The notes below the pieces were generated by a model. It worked only from the letters and a program-made list of their open reading frames with translations. It was not told the origin of the DNA and did not search any database. Shown here piece by piece: positions 1-9,098 of a stretch of DNA of 64,000 bases. Each line of letters begins with the position of its first letter. Positions within the stretch are counted from its first letter, which is position 1. A program made the translations under genes and the position numbers. This DNA comes from PALSA-129 sp963842505 (GTDB lineage Bacteria; Acidobacteriota; Terriglobia; Bryobacterales; Bryobacteraceae): positions 1,178,001 to 1,242,000 of the forward strand of contig CAWJGZ010000004.1 in NCBI GenBank assembly GCA_963842505.1, given 5' to 3'.

Positions 1-1195
1 CCGATTCCGCCATCCCCAGCGTCTGCGCCACCTGGCGCCGCCCGCTGCCCGGTTGCTGGCTGTTGGTCCACATCTCCATCTTGCCGTCTTGGAAGTGCGC
101 CGTGGCCCCTTGTGGTTCAAGCGGCGCGTGGGAAATGAACGGATAGGAATACGCCGCCTCCACTACTTTTGCCGCACCCTTCAACGCCGCCTCCACGTCG
201 CCATCCGCGCGCACCGTGCTCTGCGGCGCTTGCTTGCTCAGTTCGTCGGCCTTCTTCGCGTACTCCAGGCTGCTCTGGCTCGCGATCGTCCCTTCGTTCC
301 ACTCCACCTTCAGCGCTTTGCGCGCCGCTTGCGCGTGCCACCACGTCTCCGCCAGAATTGCGATGCCGCTCACCAGCCCCGGATCCGAAAGCAGGGTAGG
401 CCCTTTCACTTCCGGCCGGTCCACCACGAATACCTGCTTCACGCCAGGCATTTTCCTGATCTCGTCCAGGTTGGCGCTGACCACTTTTCCCCCCACCACG
501 CCGCACTTTTCAAATACCGCGAACAGCATACCCGGCAGCTTCATGTCGATCGTGAAGATTGGCTTGCCGGTCACGATGTCGTGCAGATCCGAAGCCGGTT
601 GCGTGTGGCCGATGATCTTGTAATCCGCCGGATCCTTCATCGTCACAGTCGCCAGCGAAGGCGCGGGCATTCCGGCCACCTTCGAAACCAGCTCGCCGTA
701 CGCCAGCGACCGGTCCGAAGCCTTGTGCATCACCCGTCCCGATGCCGTCGTACACTCGCCCTCCGGCACGCCCCACGTCTGCGCCGCCGCCGCGACAAAC
801 AACGCCCGCCCTGCCGCGCCGACCTGGCGCATCGGCATCCAATTGTTGGGAGTAGCAGTGCTGCCCCCGGCGTTCTGTTGCGGATACTTGCTGTCGTCGA
901 AATCCGCCTGCTCGATTTTGACGCGCTTCCAATCGACGTCCAGTTCCTCCGCGATCAGCATGGGCAGCATGGTCTTGACACCCTGGCCTAACTCGGGATT
1001 CTTGGCCACGATCGTCACCATGCCGTCCGCCGCAACTCGAATGTAGTGGTGCGGGTTGGGCGGCGATTGCGGCGCTCCGCCGCGGCCCTGCGCTAAGAGT
1101 TCGCTTCCCGTCTGCAGGCCGAGCATCACTCCGCCACCGGCCAGCGCGGTAATTTTCAGAAAGAATCGGCGTTCCATTTGCTTCTCCGGGCGCAT
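1..1195 (-). CDS. Molybdopterin-binding subunit of a xanthine dehydrogenase-family hydroxylase (partial)
   Basis: Large, molybdenum-cofactor subunit of a molybdenum hydroxylase of the isoquinoline 1-oxidoreductase beta (IorB) type; these enzymes hydroxylate heterocycles or aldehydes with water as the oxygen source. The reading frame runs off the left edge, so only about 398 N-terminal residues are present. The N terminus carries a twin-arginine-like export signal (RRFFLKIT followed by a Gly/Leu-rich stretch), and the text that follows (IRVAADGMVTIVAKNPELGQG) is typical of the family. ATG at 1195 lies 3 bases after the stop of the 2Fe-2S subunit gene; a second in-frame ATG at 1177 has a better-spaced GGAGAAG ribosome site and puts the RR motif at the very start. 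Same operon as the upstream gene. The substrate cannot be told from the sequence. Confidence 0.85.
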   Translation of the reverse strand, partial: MRPEKQMERRFFLKITALAGGGVMLGLQTGSELLAQGRGGAPQSPPNPHHYIRVAADGMVTIVAKNPELGQGVKTMLPMLIAEELDVDWKRVKIEQADFDDSKYPQQNAGGSTATPNNWMPMRQVGAAGRALFVAAAAQTWGVPEGECTTASGRVMHKASDRSLAYGELVSKVAGMPAPSLATVTMKDPADYKIIGHTQPASDLHDIVTGKPIFTIDMKLPGMLFAVFEKCGVVGGKVVSANLDEIRKMPGVKQVFVVDRPEVKGPTLLSDPGLVSGIAILAETWWHAQAARKALKVEWNEGTIASQSSLEYAKKADELSKQAPQSTVRADGDVEAALKGAAKVVEAAYSYPFISHAPLEPQGATAHFQDGKMEMWTNSQQPGSGRRQVAQTLGMAES

Positions 1196-1197
1196 AA

Positions 1198-1698
1198 CTA
1201 CTCCTCGTTCCGGGCCGCTACCGCGCTCCTGGTGGAAACGCTGCCCGCCAGGTCGGCCGCTTTGTGTATCGCCTGCCGGATGCGCAGATACGTTCCGCAC
1301 CGGCACAGATTCCCATTCATCGCCGAATCAATTTCCTTGTCCGTGGGTTTCGGCGTCTTGGCCAGCAGTGCCGCCGCCGACATGATTTGTCCCGCCTGGC
1401 AATAGCCGCACTGCGGAACGTCGATCTCCTGCCAGGCCAGTTGGCACGGATGCGTGCCGTCCGGCGACAGTCCTTCGAGCGTCGTGATAGGTTTCGTGCC
1501 CACTGCCGAGACCGGCATCAGACAGGCTCGCACCGCGACACCGCCCAGGTGTACCGTGCAGGCGCCGCACTGGCCGATTCCGCAGCCATACTTGGTGCCG
1601 CGCAGGTCCAGCATGTCTCGCAGAACCCACAGCAGCGGCATATCGGGCGGTGCGTCCACCGTGCTGGTATGCCCGTTCACAGTCAGCTTGAAGGCCAT
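1198..1698 (-). CDS. 2Fe-2S subunit of the same molybdenum hydroxylase
   Basis: Small electron-transfer subunit of about 166 residues carrying two [2Fe-2S] clusters. The N-terminal plant-type ferredoxin domain shows CGIGQCGAC and a later Cys. The C-terminal four-helix domain shows CGYCQAG and NLCRCGTY. This is the usual IorA/CoxS architecture and length. The ATG at 1698 was chosen because GGAGGGG stands 5 bases upstream and the protein then opens with the family-typical MAFKLTVNG; the longer frame back to 1815 adds residues that do not look coding. It lies just upstream of the molybdopterin subunit gene, so the two are very likely co-transcribed. No FAD subunit is adjacent, which is normal for IorAB-like enzymes that pass electrons to cytochromes. 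Confidence 0.9.
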   Translation of the reverse strand: MAFKLTVNGHTSTVDAPPDMPLLWVLRDMLDLRGTKYGCGIGQCGACTVHLGGVAVRACLMPVSAVGTKPITTLEGLSPDGTHPCQLAWQEIDVPQCGYCQAGQIMSAAALLAKTPKPTDKEIDSAMNGNLCRCGTYLRIRQAIHKAADLAGSVSTRSAVAARNEE

Positions 1699-1790
1699 CT
1701 TGTCCCCTCCAGATACCCGCCATTCTACACCCGCCTGAGTAGTTACTCCAATTCGAATCCTCCTCCCCTGGCGAAGATTCGTTCCCCTCA

Positions 1791-1845
1791 TGGAGTGGGC
1801 TTTCCAGCCTGCCACGCCGGCATTCTTGTAGGCGCTTCGGGCGTA
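1791..1845. repeat. Double-hairpin intergenic repeat, copy 1
   Basis: Begins TGGAGTGGGCTTTCCAGCC and continues into a second hairpin, GCCGGCATTCTTGTAGGC. Two short hairpins stand side by side. Closely similar copies lie at 33973-34022 and 38420-38467, all in gaps between genes. The rest of the gap from 1699 to 1936 shows nothing else that can be named. Confidence 0.6.
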
Positions 1846-1936
1846 ATCTCACAACCGCCGACGCGCTGTGGTGCGGTCAATTCTGGCCGCGGCCAGCTTT
1901 TCAGCCGGCCCCTTTCAAGCGACGCGCGAACTCTCG

Positions 1937-4309
1937 CTACTGCGCGATCACCACCCGCCCCGGTCCCACTTCGGGCACAGCTTCCGCATTCATCCGCGTG
2001 CGCGCCAGCACCGCCAGCGCTCCCAGATAGAACAACCCGCCGATGATCAGCGTCTGCATCAGCCCCAGGTAAATCGCGCAAATTAGCGCCCCCACCGACC
2101 CCAGCACGCTCGACGCCGCGTTCAACGACCACGCCCACCGCACCGCCGGTGCGTGCCATTCCTCCAGCCGCCGCAGCGCCGTGGGAAACGGCATCCCCAT
2201 TGCAAACCCGAGCGGCGCCACCAGCCCCACCGTCAGCGCCATCTTAACCGCCAGCGGCAGCCACACCAGCGCTCCCAGCAGCCAGGAAACCATCACCCCT
2301 TCGAGCGCCGCCAGAATCGCCACCGATCCCAGCACCTTGACCAACCGCCCTTCGTCCCGTCCCACCAGCCGCCGGCTGGCAAAACTCCCCAGCCCGCTCG
2401 CAGTCAGCAATGAGAAGATCACCACCGTCAGCGCGTAGGTCGGGTGCCCCAGGAACAGCACGAATTTCTGTATCAGCCCCACTTCGATCAGAATGTATCC
2501 CGTGCCAATGAGCAGGAAGTACCACAGGAAGCCGCGCACTCCCGAATGCTTCGGCAGCCGCGTTCCCAGCACGAGCGGCGGCAGCACCAGGATCAGCGCT
2601 GTGGCCGCCAGGCTCACCGCCATCAGCCCGAACAGCAACGGCACGGCTTTGTTCACCGCTTTGTAATCTTCGTTCTCGCGCGACGCCGTCTGCAGATAGT
2701 GCCACAGATCGCGCGGCTGCACGGTGTAAAAGAAGAACGGCCGGTTGTCGCTCACCGGCGAAATGTCGAACCGGTAGTTCCGCTCGTACTCCTCCGGGTT
2801 GGCGCTCCGCAGCAGGTCGTGGAAGGGATTCCGCGCCTCCGATCCCGGCACGTACAACGCTTCCATCCCGGCCGCTCGAAACAGCCCGCGCGCCCGATCG
2901 ATATCCCAATCGCTCAGCGGCTTCCGCGCAATCAGCACCGTGTCCGTTGCGCCCCAGCCCTGGACCGATCCCGCCCGCCCCACTATCACGTGCCGCCATG
3001 CCTCGTGCTCGCCCAAATCGCCCAGCGCCGCCATCCCCAGCGAAATCAGCCGCAGGGATTCCCGCGGCGGATCGAATCCCCACCGCGTGAAGGCCGCCAC
3101 CCCATCGTCCGTCAGGTGCGAAAGATAATCGCGGAACGCGTCGCGCGTATAAAGGTTGTTCTCCGAAAGCGCAAACGCGCCCGCCGCCGTAGAGGCCCAC
3201 GTGTCCACCAGCGTCGCCTGCAATACCTGGTAGTGGTCCGTGCTCCGCCGCACGAAGCTGCGGCCGTCTTCCACATGCACGTGAACGTCTGGCCGTAAAT
3301 ACAACCCCCGGCTCAGGTCCGCGAATTTCTGCCGCATCACGGTGCTCGCAATGATGTCGTTGATCTCGACGGCGGTGATATCCCGGCTGCCCGACGCCAG
3401 CGCCCGCGCCACGTCCCACCCGCCGCCCGGTCCAATGACCAGCGTCTTCGCCCCGGGCCGCACTACGTACGGCAGCGCCGGCCCTTGCTCCAGCAGGTAG
3501 TGCTTTTCTTCCGCCGTCAGGCGCGCATAGTCGAAATTGGCGATCGCCGTCGAAGCGTCCGCATCGATGAAAATGGTGTACCGCCCGTCTTCGTGCTTCA
3601 CCGCGATCCGCGAAATCGAATTCCACTTCGACCAGATCTCGTCTTTAATCTCCTGCCCCTTAGCGTGCGTGATATCGAGGATCGGGTGCCGCTGGTTGTA
3701 TCCCAACAGCGTTACCAGCCCCAGCGCCAGTGCCACGCTGCCCGCGCGCCCGGTCTTCGACGCCGCCATGCTGTGCCACACCGCCGCTGCCACCGCGAAC
3801 AGAATCGCCGCCGCTACCACCGTCGATGGCCCGCCGAACTGGTTGAGCAGGGGGATCAGCACCATGCAGCCGCCCGCCGCGCCGGCCAGGTCCCAAAAGT
3901 ACACGCGGTCCACGCGCTCGATGGTGTCCGAGATCGCCAGCGAGACAATCGCGCCCGAAACAAAAAACGGCAGCGCCGTCGTGAAGTAAACCAGCGCCAG
4001 GTTCCAGTTGCTGAGCGTATCCTTTTGCGCCAGGATGACCGTCACTGCCGCCAGCACCAGCAGGCTGTTCACCATGCTCAGCCGCCCCAGCTTGGTATAC
4101 AGCGGCCCTTTCCACCCCGCCACTACGTACGAGAATACGCCACCCGCGCCCAGCCCGAACATGGCGATGGAAATCGCCAGAAAGGCCATGTGGTAATAGA
4201 ACACCACCGAGAAGATGCGGGTGAGCGAGAGTTCCACGACGAGCGTCGCCATTGTGGTCAGAGCTACGCACAAGTAGATCTGAGGCCACTGTGTAGAGGA
4301 AGGTTTCAA
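1937..4309 (-). CDS. Polytopic membrane protein with spermidine synthase-like methyltransferase-fold domain
   Basis: About 790 residues in three parts: an N-terminal block of roughly seven hydrophobic helices (to about residue 230), a central cytosolic domain, and a second block of helices (about residues 550-780). The central domain has a SAM-type Rossmann motif (LVIGPGGGWDVARAL, near residue 290), an acidic strand end (AVEIND) and VEDGRSFV, the pattern of polyamine aminopropyltransferase-like proteins. Membrane-fused members of this family are known in many bacteria but their product is usually unproven. The start is set at a TTG (4309) with GGAGGG 9 bases upstream; the frame stays open to an ATG at 4414, but those 35 residues look non-coding. 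Genuine spermidine synthesis is not assured. Confidence 0.8.
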   Translation of the reverse strand: MKPSSTQWPQIYLCVALTTMATLVVELSLTRIFSVVFYYHMAFLAISIAMFGLGAGGVFSYVVAGWKGPLYTKLGRLSMVNSLLVLAAVTVILAQKDTLSNWNLALVYFTTALPFFVSGAIVSLAISDTIERVDRVYFWDLAGAAGGCMVLIPLLNQFGGPSTVVAAAILFAVAAAVWHSMAASKTGRAGSVALALGLVTLLGYNQRHPILDITHAKGQEIKDEIWSKWNSISRIAVKHEDGRYTIFIDADASTAIANFDYARLTAEEKHYLLEQGPALPYVVRPGAKTLVIGPGGGWDVARALASGSRDITAVEINDIIASTVMRQKFADLSRGLYLRPDVHVHVEDGRSFVRRSTDHYQVLQATLVDTWASTAAGAFALSENNLYTRDAFRDYLSHLTDDGVAAFTRWGFDPPRESLRLISLGMAALGDLGEHEAWRHVIVGRAGSVQGWGATDTVLIARKPLSDWDIDRARGLFRAAGMEALYVPGSEARNPFHDLLRSANPEEYERNYRFDISPVSDNRPFFFYTVQPRDLWHYLQTASRENEDYKAVNKAVPLLFGLMAVSLAATALILVLPPLVLGTRLPKHSGVRGFLWYFLLIGTGYILIEVGLIQKFVLFLGHPTYALTVVIFSLLTASGLGSFASRRLVGRDEGRLVKVLGSVAILAALEGVMVSWLLGALVWLPLAVKMALTVGLVAPLGFAMGMPFPTALRRLEEWHAPAVRWAWSLNAASSVLGSVGALICAIYLGLMQTLIIGGLFYLGALAVLARTRMNAEAVPEVGPGRVVIAQ

Positions 4310-4551
4310 GGAGGCCAACCCTCCATAGTAGTGCCTCGCGCGCCGGATGTGCTGGGGGCGCAAGAGCAGCTCAGCCAAGCCGCGGCGCTTGCAGGGCCCA
4401 CGATTGAGTTTCAACCGACGCTATGCCTGGTTCTCGGACGGCAAGAAGGACACACGCCATTTTCGGTTCTGGCAAGAAATGCCCCTGTCCGCCTTTCAGG
4501 TTGCCAGACCACTATGCGCAGACCGAGGTGCCTGGCAAACAGATCAAAATC

Positions 4552-4570
4552 CTTGCCGTTGTGCGGCAAG
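4552..4570 (-). terminator. Possible weak terminator after nuoA
   Basis: A perfect 7-bp stem (CTTGCCG / CGGCAAG) with a 5-base loop lies 23 bases beyond the nuoA stop on the minus strand, followed by GATTTTGAT rather than a clean T-run. It would separate nuoA from the membrane protein gene downstream. The short T-tract keeps confidence low. Confidence 0.35.
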
Positions 4571-4592
4571 ACCTGCTATCTGACACGCGTCC

Positions 4593-4949
4593 CTACACCC
4601 ACTCCAGCGCGCCCTTCTTGTACGCCCAGATGTAGCCCACGATCAAAATTGCCAGGAACACAGCCACTTCCGCCACGCCGAACCAGCCCAGCGCGCGGTA
4701 GCGGACCGCCCACGGAAACAGGAATATGGTTTCCACGTCGAAGATCACGAATAGGATGGCAATGATGTAGAATCGCACGGTGTAGCGCCCGCGCGAATCC
4801 GACGCGGCCTTGATGCCACACTCGTACGCTTCCAGTTTCGTGACGCCCGGCGCCGACGGCCGGAGCAGCTTGGCTACCATAATCGCCAGCACCGGAAACG
4901 AAACCGCCACTACCAGAAAAATGAAGATCGGCAGATACCCACTGGGCAT
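4593..4949 (-). CDS. nuoA: NADH-quinone oxidoreductase subunit A
   Basis: Small membrane subunit of respiratory complex I, 118 residues, the usual length. Three transmembrane helices (about residues 7-29, 60-82, 89-110) flank the conserved loop YECGIKAASDSRGRYTVRFY, which carries the family's Cys near the quinone-binding region, and the motif FDVETIFLFPWA is diagnostic of NuoA/ND3. Unusually it stands alone: nuoB and the other complex I genes are not beside it. The upstream neighbour is divergent and the downstream gene is unrelated. The start ATG gives MPSGYLPI, in keeping with the family. Confidence 0.93.
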   Translation of the reverse strand: MPSGYLPIFIFLVVAVSFPVLAIMVAKLLRPSAPGVTKLEAYECGIKAASDSRGRYTVRFYIIAILFVIFDVETIFLFPWAVRYRALGWFGVAEVAVFLAILIVGYIWAYKKGALEWV

Positions 4950-4986
4950 GCGAACAATATAACACGCTGCCTTTGCGACAATAAGT

Positions 4987-6828
4987 ATGCTGATGACCGA
5001 TCCCCGCCAGGCCTACACCGCGCTACTCAAAGAACGCCGGGCCGATATCCTCTCTCGCGAGCGCCGCCACACCTTGCTCGGTTATGGCCGCCTCGCCGCT
5101 GTCGTCTGTGCCGCCGTCATCCTCTGGCTCGCCCTGGTCTCGCGCGCTCTTTCCATCGCCTGGGTGCTCGTGCCCGTCGCCGTTTTCGGCACGCTGGTCG
5201 TCATCCACGACCGCCTGCTCCGACGCCTCGACCGCGTCCGCCGCGCCGTCCGCTATTTCGAAAAGGCACTCGCCCGCCTCGATGGCGTCTGGGAAGGCAC
5301 CGGCGAATCCGGCGACCGCTACCTTGATCCCCACCACCCCTACGCCCAGGACCTCGATCTCTTCGGCAAAGGCTCCCTCTTCGAATTGCTCTCCACCGCC
5401 CGCACTCACATCGGTGAAGATACCCTGGCGCGCTGGCTCCTCGCACCCGCCGATCCCGCCACCATCCGCGCCCGTCAGCAGGCCGTCGACGAACTCCGTC
5501 CCCGCCTCGACCTCCGCGAGAGCCTCGCCGTTCTCGCCGACGATGCCCGCACCGGCGTCAATCCCATCGCCCTCGCCGCCTGGGGCGAATCCCCCGTGCT
5601 GCTTCAAGGCGCCCGCTTGCGCGTCGCTCTGTGGCTTCTCACGGCGCTCGGAATTGTCGGCGCCATCGCGCTCTTCGTCTGGGTTTTCGGCGTCGCCGGC
5701 TTCTTTCGTCTCTCGAACTCCATTAACGCCATGGCGCGTGATCTTGCCCTCTTCGTTGCGCTCCTCAACAGCCTCTTCCTCTACCAGACGCGCCATGCCC
5801 GCGAAGCCGTCGTCACCGCCGTGGAAGAGGCCGCGCACGAACTCGCCTTGCTCTCCGCCGTGCTCGTGCATCTCGAAAGCCAACGCTTCCACTCGCCGAT
5901 GCTCGCCGCGCTCCGCCAGTCTCTCGATACCCGGGACGCGCCGCCCTCCCGCCGCATCGCCCGCCTCGACCACCTCATGGAGCAGCTCGATTCCCGCGAC
6001 CATGTCATCGTCCGCCTGCTCCAGCCATTTCTGCTGTGGACCATGCACGTCGCTCTCGGCATCGAAGATTGGCGCCGCATCTCCGGCCCGGCCGTCCGCC
6101 GCTGGCTCACCGCTACCGGCGAAATGGAAGCCCTCTGCTCGCTCGCCTCTCACGCCTTCGCGCATCCCGAAGATCCCTTCCCCGAGTTCATCCCCGCGGG
6201 CGGCGTACCCTCGCTCGATGCCGACGCCATCGCCCATCCCCTCATCCCCACGGCTCGCGCCGTTCGCAATAATCTCCACCTCGGCGCCGAACCGCAAGTC
6301 TACGTCGTCTCCGGCTCCAATATGTCCGGCAAGAGCACCCTGTTGCGCACCATCGGCGTCAACGTAGTCCTCGCCCAGGCCGGCGCGCCCGTCCGCGCCC
6401 GCAGTCTGCGCCTCTCTCCGCTCGCGCTTGGCGCGTCCATCCGCCTCATCGATTCCCTCCACGACGGCGTCTCCCGTTTTTACGCTGAGATCCTCCGTAT
6501 CCGCCAGATCCTCGACACCACCGGCGGTCCGCTACCCGTGCTCTTCCTGATCGACGAGTTCCTCGGCGGCACCAACTCCCACGACCGCGCCATCGGCGCC
6601 GAAGCTCTCGTCCGCACCCTCGTCGAGCGCCGCGCTATCGGGCTCATCACTACTCACGATCTCGCCCTCGCCGCCATCACCACGCCGCTCGCCGGCCGCG
6701 CCGCCAACATTCATTTCGAAGATCAAATCGAAGACGGCAAAATACGCTTCGATTACCTTATCCGCCCTGGCGTCGTCAAGAACAGCAACGCCATCCAGCT
6801 CATGCGCTCCGTGGGGCTTGAGATTTGA
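4987..6828 (+). CDS. MutS-family ATPase with N-terminal membrane segments
   Basis: 613 residues. The C-terminal third is a MutS ABC-type ATPase: Walker A GSNMSGKST near residue 443, Walker B LFLIDEF near 518, a signature-like GGTNSHDRAIGAEAL, and the following THD histidine switch. The N-terminal half lacks the mismatch-binding domain of MutS1. It carries two hydrophobic helices (about residues 33-70) and another pair around 210-242, with helical MutS core-like sequence between. Such membrane-anchored MutS homologues occur in several phyla and have no settled role; mismatch repair should not be assumed. The ATG at 4987 is followed by another at 4993. The stop overlaps the queG start by 3 bases (TTGA), pointing to translational coupling. 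Confidence 0.82.
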   Translation: MLMTDPRQAYTALLKERRADILSRERRHTLLGYGRLAAVVCAAVILWLALVSRALSIAWVLVPVAVFGTLVVIHDRLLRRLDRVRRAVRYFEKALARLDGVWEGTGESGDRYLDPHHPYAQDLDLFGKGSLFELLSTARTHIGEDTLARWLLAPADPATIRARQQAVDELRPRLDLRESLAVLADDARTGVNPIALAAWGESPVLLQGARLRVALWLLTALGIVGAIALFVWVFGVAGFFRLSNSINAMARDLALFVALLNSLFLYQTRHAREAVVTAVEEAAHELALLSAVLVHLESQRFHSPMLAALRQSLDTRDAPPSRRIARLDHLMEQLDSRDHVIVRLLQPFLLWTMHVALGIEDWRRISGPAVRRWLTATGEMEALCSLASHAFAHPEDPFPEFIPAGGVPSLDADAIAHPLIPTARAVRNNLHLGAEPQVYVVSGSNMSGKSTLLRTIGVNVVLAQAGAPVRARSLRLSPLALGASIRLIDSLHDGVSRFYAEILRIRQILDTTGGPLPVLFLIDEFLGGTNSHDRAIGAEALVRTLVERRAIGLITTHDLALAAITTPLAGRAANIHFEDQIEDGKIRFDYLIRPGVVKNSNAIQLMRSVGLEI

Positions 6829-7841
6829 CCGCCGAAGACATCCGCTCGCTTGCGCGCCAGGCCGGTTTGGAGCTGGCCGGCGTGGCCGCCGCGCTTCCCT
6901 CCGGCGATTCCGCCCGCTATCACCAATGGGTCGCCTCCGGTTACGCCGGCGAGATGCATTACCTCGCCGATCATCGCGCGCAGGTCCGCGACGATCCCCG
7001 CCACCTGCTCCCGTCCGCCCGTTCCATCATCTGCGCCGGCAAGCTCTACCACACCCCCTGGCCCACCACCGCCGAGTTCGACGAGCCCGCGCGCGCCTGG
7101 ATCTCCCGCTACGCCTGGGGCGCCGATTATCACCACGAACTCCGCCGCGCCCTTAAGCAGCTCGATGCATTGCTTCGCCAGGCCGCCGGACTCTTCGAAT
7201 CCCGGATATGCGTCGATACCGCCCCCCTTCTCGAGCGCTCCTACGCCCGTCTCGCCTCACTCGGCTGGATCGGCAAGAACACCTGCCTTATCAACCAGCA
7301 AAGCGGCTCCTGGTTTTTCCTCGGCGAACTCCTCGTCTCCCTCGACATCGCGCCCGATTCCCCGCCCCCAGACCGCTGCGGCACCTGCCAGCGCTGTATT
7401 GACGCCTGTCCCACCGCCGCCATCCTTCCTTCCGGTATCGATTCCACCCTCTGCATCTCTTACTTCACCATCGAGCTCCGGGCAGCCATCCCCCTCCAGC
7501 ACCGCGCCGCCATGGGCCCGCACGTTTTCGGCTGCGACATCTGCCAGGACGTCTGCCCATGGAACCGCCGCGCCCCCATCACTGCCGACCCCGCCCTTGT
7601 ACCCCGCGAATTCGCGCCGCCCCTCGAAAAGTTGGCTGCTCTCAGCGAGCCCGAATTCCGCGCCTTGTTCCGCAGCACGCCCATCACCCGCGCCCGTTAC
7701 ACGGGTTTCCTGCGCAACGTCGCCGTCGCCATGGGAAACTCGCGGCTGCCTGAATTCCGTGCTCCGTTGGAAAGGCTGGCCGCCTCGGCTGATGCCGTGG
7801 TGGCATCGCACGCACGCTGGGCCCTCGACCAGTTGCCCTGA
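6825..7841 (+). CDS. queG: Epoxyqueuosine reductase
   Basis: Catalyses the last step of queuosine synthesis on tRNA, reducing epoxyqueuosine with a cobalamin cofactor and two [4Fe-4S] clusters. 338 residues, close to the family's usual length. Visible signatures are RICVDTAPLLERSYA (contains the proposed catalytic Asp), GWIGKNTCLI, the ferredoxin-like CGTCQRCIDACPT and the second cluster motif CDICQDVCPWN. A HEAT-like C-terminal tail ends the protein. The start is TTG, overlapping the stop codon of the preceding ATPase gene, so the two are co-translated. Cytoplasmic. No other queuosine gene lies in the window. Confidence 0.93.
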   Translation: MTAEDIRSLARQAGLELAGVAAALPSGDSARYHQWVASGYAGEMHYLADHRAQVRDDPRHLLPSARSIICAGKLYHTPWPTTAEFDEPARAWISRYAWGADYHHELRRALKQLDALLRQAAGLFESRICVDTAPLLERSYARLASLGWIGKNTCLINQQSGSWFFLGELLVSLDIAPDSPPPDRCGTCQRCIDACPTAAILPSGIDSTLCISYFTIELRAAIPLQHRAAMGPHVFGCDICQDVCPWNRRAPITADPALVPREFAPPLEKLAALSEPEFRALFRSTPITRARYTGFLRNVAVAMGNSRLPEFRAPLERLAASADAVVASHARWALDQLP

Positions 7842-7923
7842 CTACAAGGCCTCTCTGGACTCCGCTTCTGTTTTCCTCAGCATCTCCGCGTCGAATACTC
7901 AGATCTCGGGTTACTATGAATTA

Positions 7924-9087
7924 GTGCGGCCCTTTCCCATTCTTTTACTTCTAGCCGCGCTTCCTCTCGCCGCGCAGAATCTCATCGAGCAGGGCTTCGA
8001 CCACTTCTATAACCTCGAATACCCCGAGGCCATCGCATGCTTCGAGCAGGCCATCGCCCAAGACCCCTCATTCCCCGACCTTCACAACCACCTCGCGCAA
8101 ACCCTCGTTTTCCAGGAGATGTTCCGCGATGGCGCCCTCGAAAGCGAACTCGTCTCCGGCAACAATTCCTTCCTCCGCCGTCCCAAGCTCGAACCCTCCC
8201 CCGCCACTGAACGGCGCTTTCTCTCCGAAATCGATCGCGCCATGTCGCTGTCCCAGACCCGCCTCAGCACCAATCCCAGCGACCCCGCCGCGCTCTACTC
8301 CCTCGGCATCTCTTACGGGCTCCGTGCCGACTATTATTGGGTGGTCAAGAAAGCCTGGCACGATTCCCTGCGCGACGCCACTACCGCGCGCCGCCTCCAC
8401 AACCACCTCAGCGAGATCCAGCCTCGAAACGTCGATGCGCGCCTGGTCCAGGGCCTTCACGATTACATCGTCGGCAGCCTGCCCTGGCACTACCGCATGC
8501 TCGGCTTCCTCATCGGAATCCATGGCGACAAAGAGAAGGGCATCCGCATCGTTCAGGATGTCGCGCAAAACGGCCGGCTCGACCGTATCGATGCCGAAGT
8601 CTTCTTGTGCGCGCTCTACCGCCGCGAGAATCAGCCCGCCCGCGCCATCCCCCTCGTCCAGAACCTGATCGCGCGATTCCCACGCAATTTCCTGCTCCAC
8701 CTTGAGCTATCCCAGATGTACAGCATAGCCGGCGACGGCGTTCGCAGCATCGCCGCCACCGAGGAAATCGCCCGCCTCAAGACCGCCCACGCCCCCGGTT
8801 ATGACCGCCTGCCGTGGGAACGAATCTACTTCCAGGAAGGAACTATCCAGTTCTGGTACCGCGATTTCGACCGCGCTCTCGAAAACCTCAAGAAGGTAGT
8901 CGCCGCACCCCAGAATGTCGATCTCAATACCGGAGCTTCCGCATGGCTCCGTATCGGCCAGATCTACGACCTCACCCGCCATCGCGCCGAGGCCCTGCAG
9001 GCCTACCAGAAAGCCATCGATCACGCCCCCCAGGCCGACGCGGCCCAGGAAGCGCACAAGTATCTCTCAGCCCCCTACCACCGGTAG
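7924..9087 (+). CDS. Secreted tetratricopeptide-repeat protein
   Basis: 387 residues beginning at a GTG that opens a clear signal peptide (RPFPILLLLAALPLAAQ). The mature part is rich in TPR helices: an N-terminal pair (FYNLEYPEAIACFEQAIAQD), a middle block, and a C-terminal block around WYRDFDRALENLKKVV and HRAEALQAYQKAIDHAP. No enzymatic motif is seen. The open frame extends back to 6850 inside queG, but that part is only a shadow of queG in another frame. It probably acts as a periplasmic or envelope scaffold; the partner is unknown. Confidence 0.8.
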   Translation: MRPFPILLLLAALPLAAQNLIEQGFDHFYNLEYPEAIACFEQAIAQDPSFPDLHNHLAQTLVFQEMFRDGALESELVSGNNSFLRRPKLEPSPATERRFLSEIDRAMSLSQTRLSTNPSDPAALYSLGISYGLRADYYWVVKKAWHDSLRDATTARRLHNHLSEIQPRNVDARLVQGLHDYIVGSLPWHYRMLGFLIGIHGDKEKGIRIVQDVAQNGRLDRIDAEVFLCALYRRENQPARAIPLVQNLIARFPRNFLLHLELSQMYSIAGDGVRSIAATEEIARLKTAHAPGYDRLPWERIYFQEGTIQFWYRDFDRALENLKKVVAAPQNVDLNTGASAWLRIGQIYDLTRHRAEALQAYQKAIDHAPQADAAQEAHKYLSAPYHR

Positions 9088-9098
9088 CGGGTTCGTGC

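Noticed and set aside
2244..3626. Long antisense ORF of 460 codons
   Set aside because: It is a shadow of the spermidine-synthase-like gene on the same strand in another frame; composition (Arg, Gly, Ala rich) is that of a high-GC shadow and no domain fits.
5023..6462. 479-codon minus-strand ORF opposite the MutS-like gene
   Set aside because: Antisense shadow in GC-rich coding DNA; the plus-strand frame has clear Walker motifs.
6850..9087. A 745-residue protein covering queG and the TPR protein
   Set aside because: The first 358 codons are queG read in the wrong frame; a signal peptide at GTG 7924 marks the real start.
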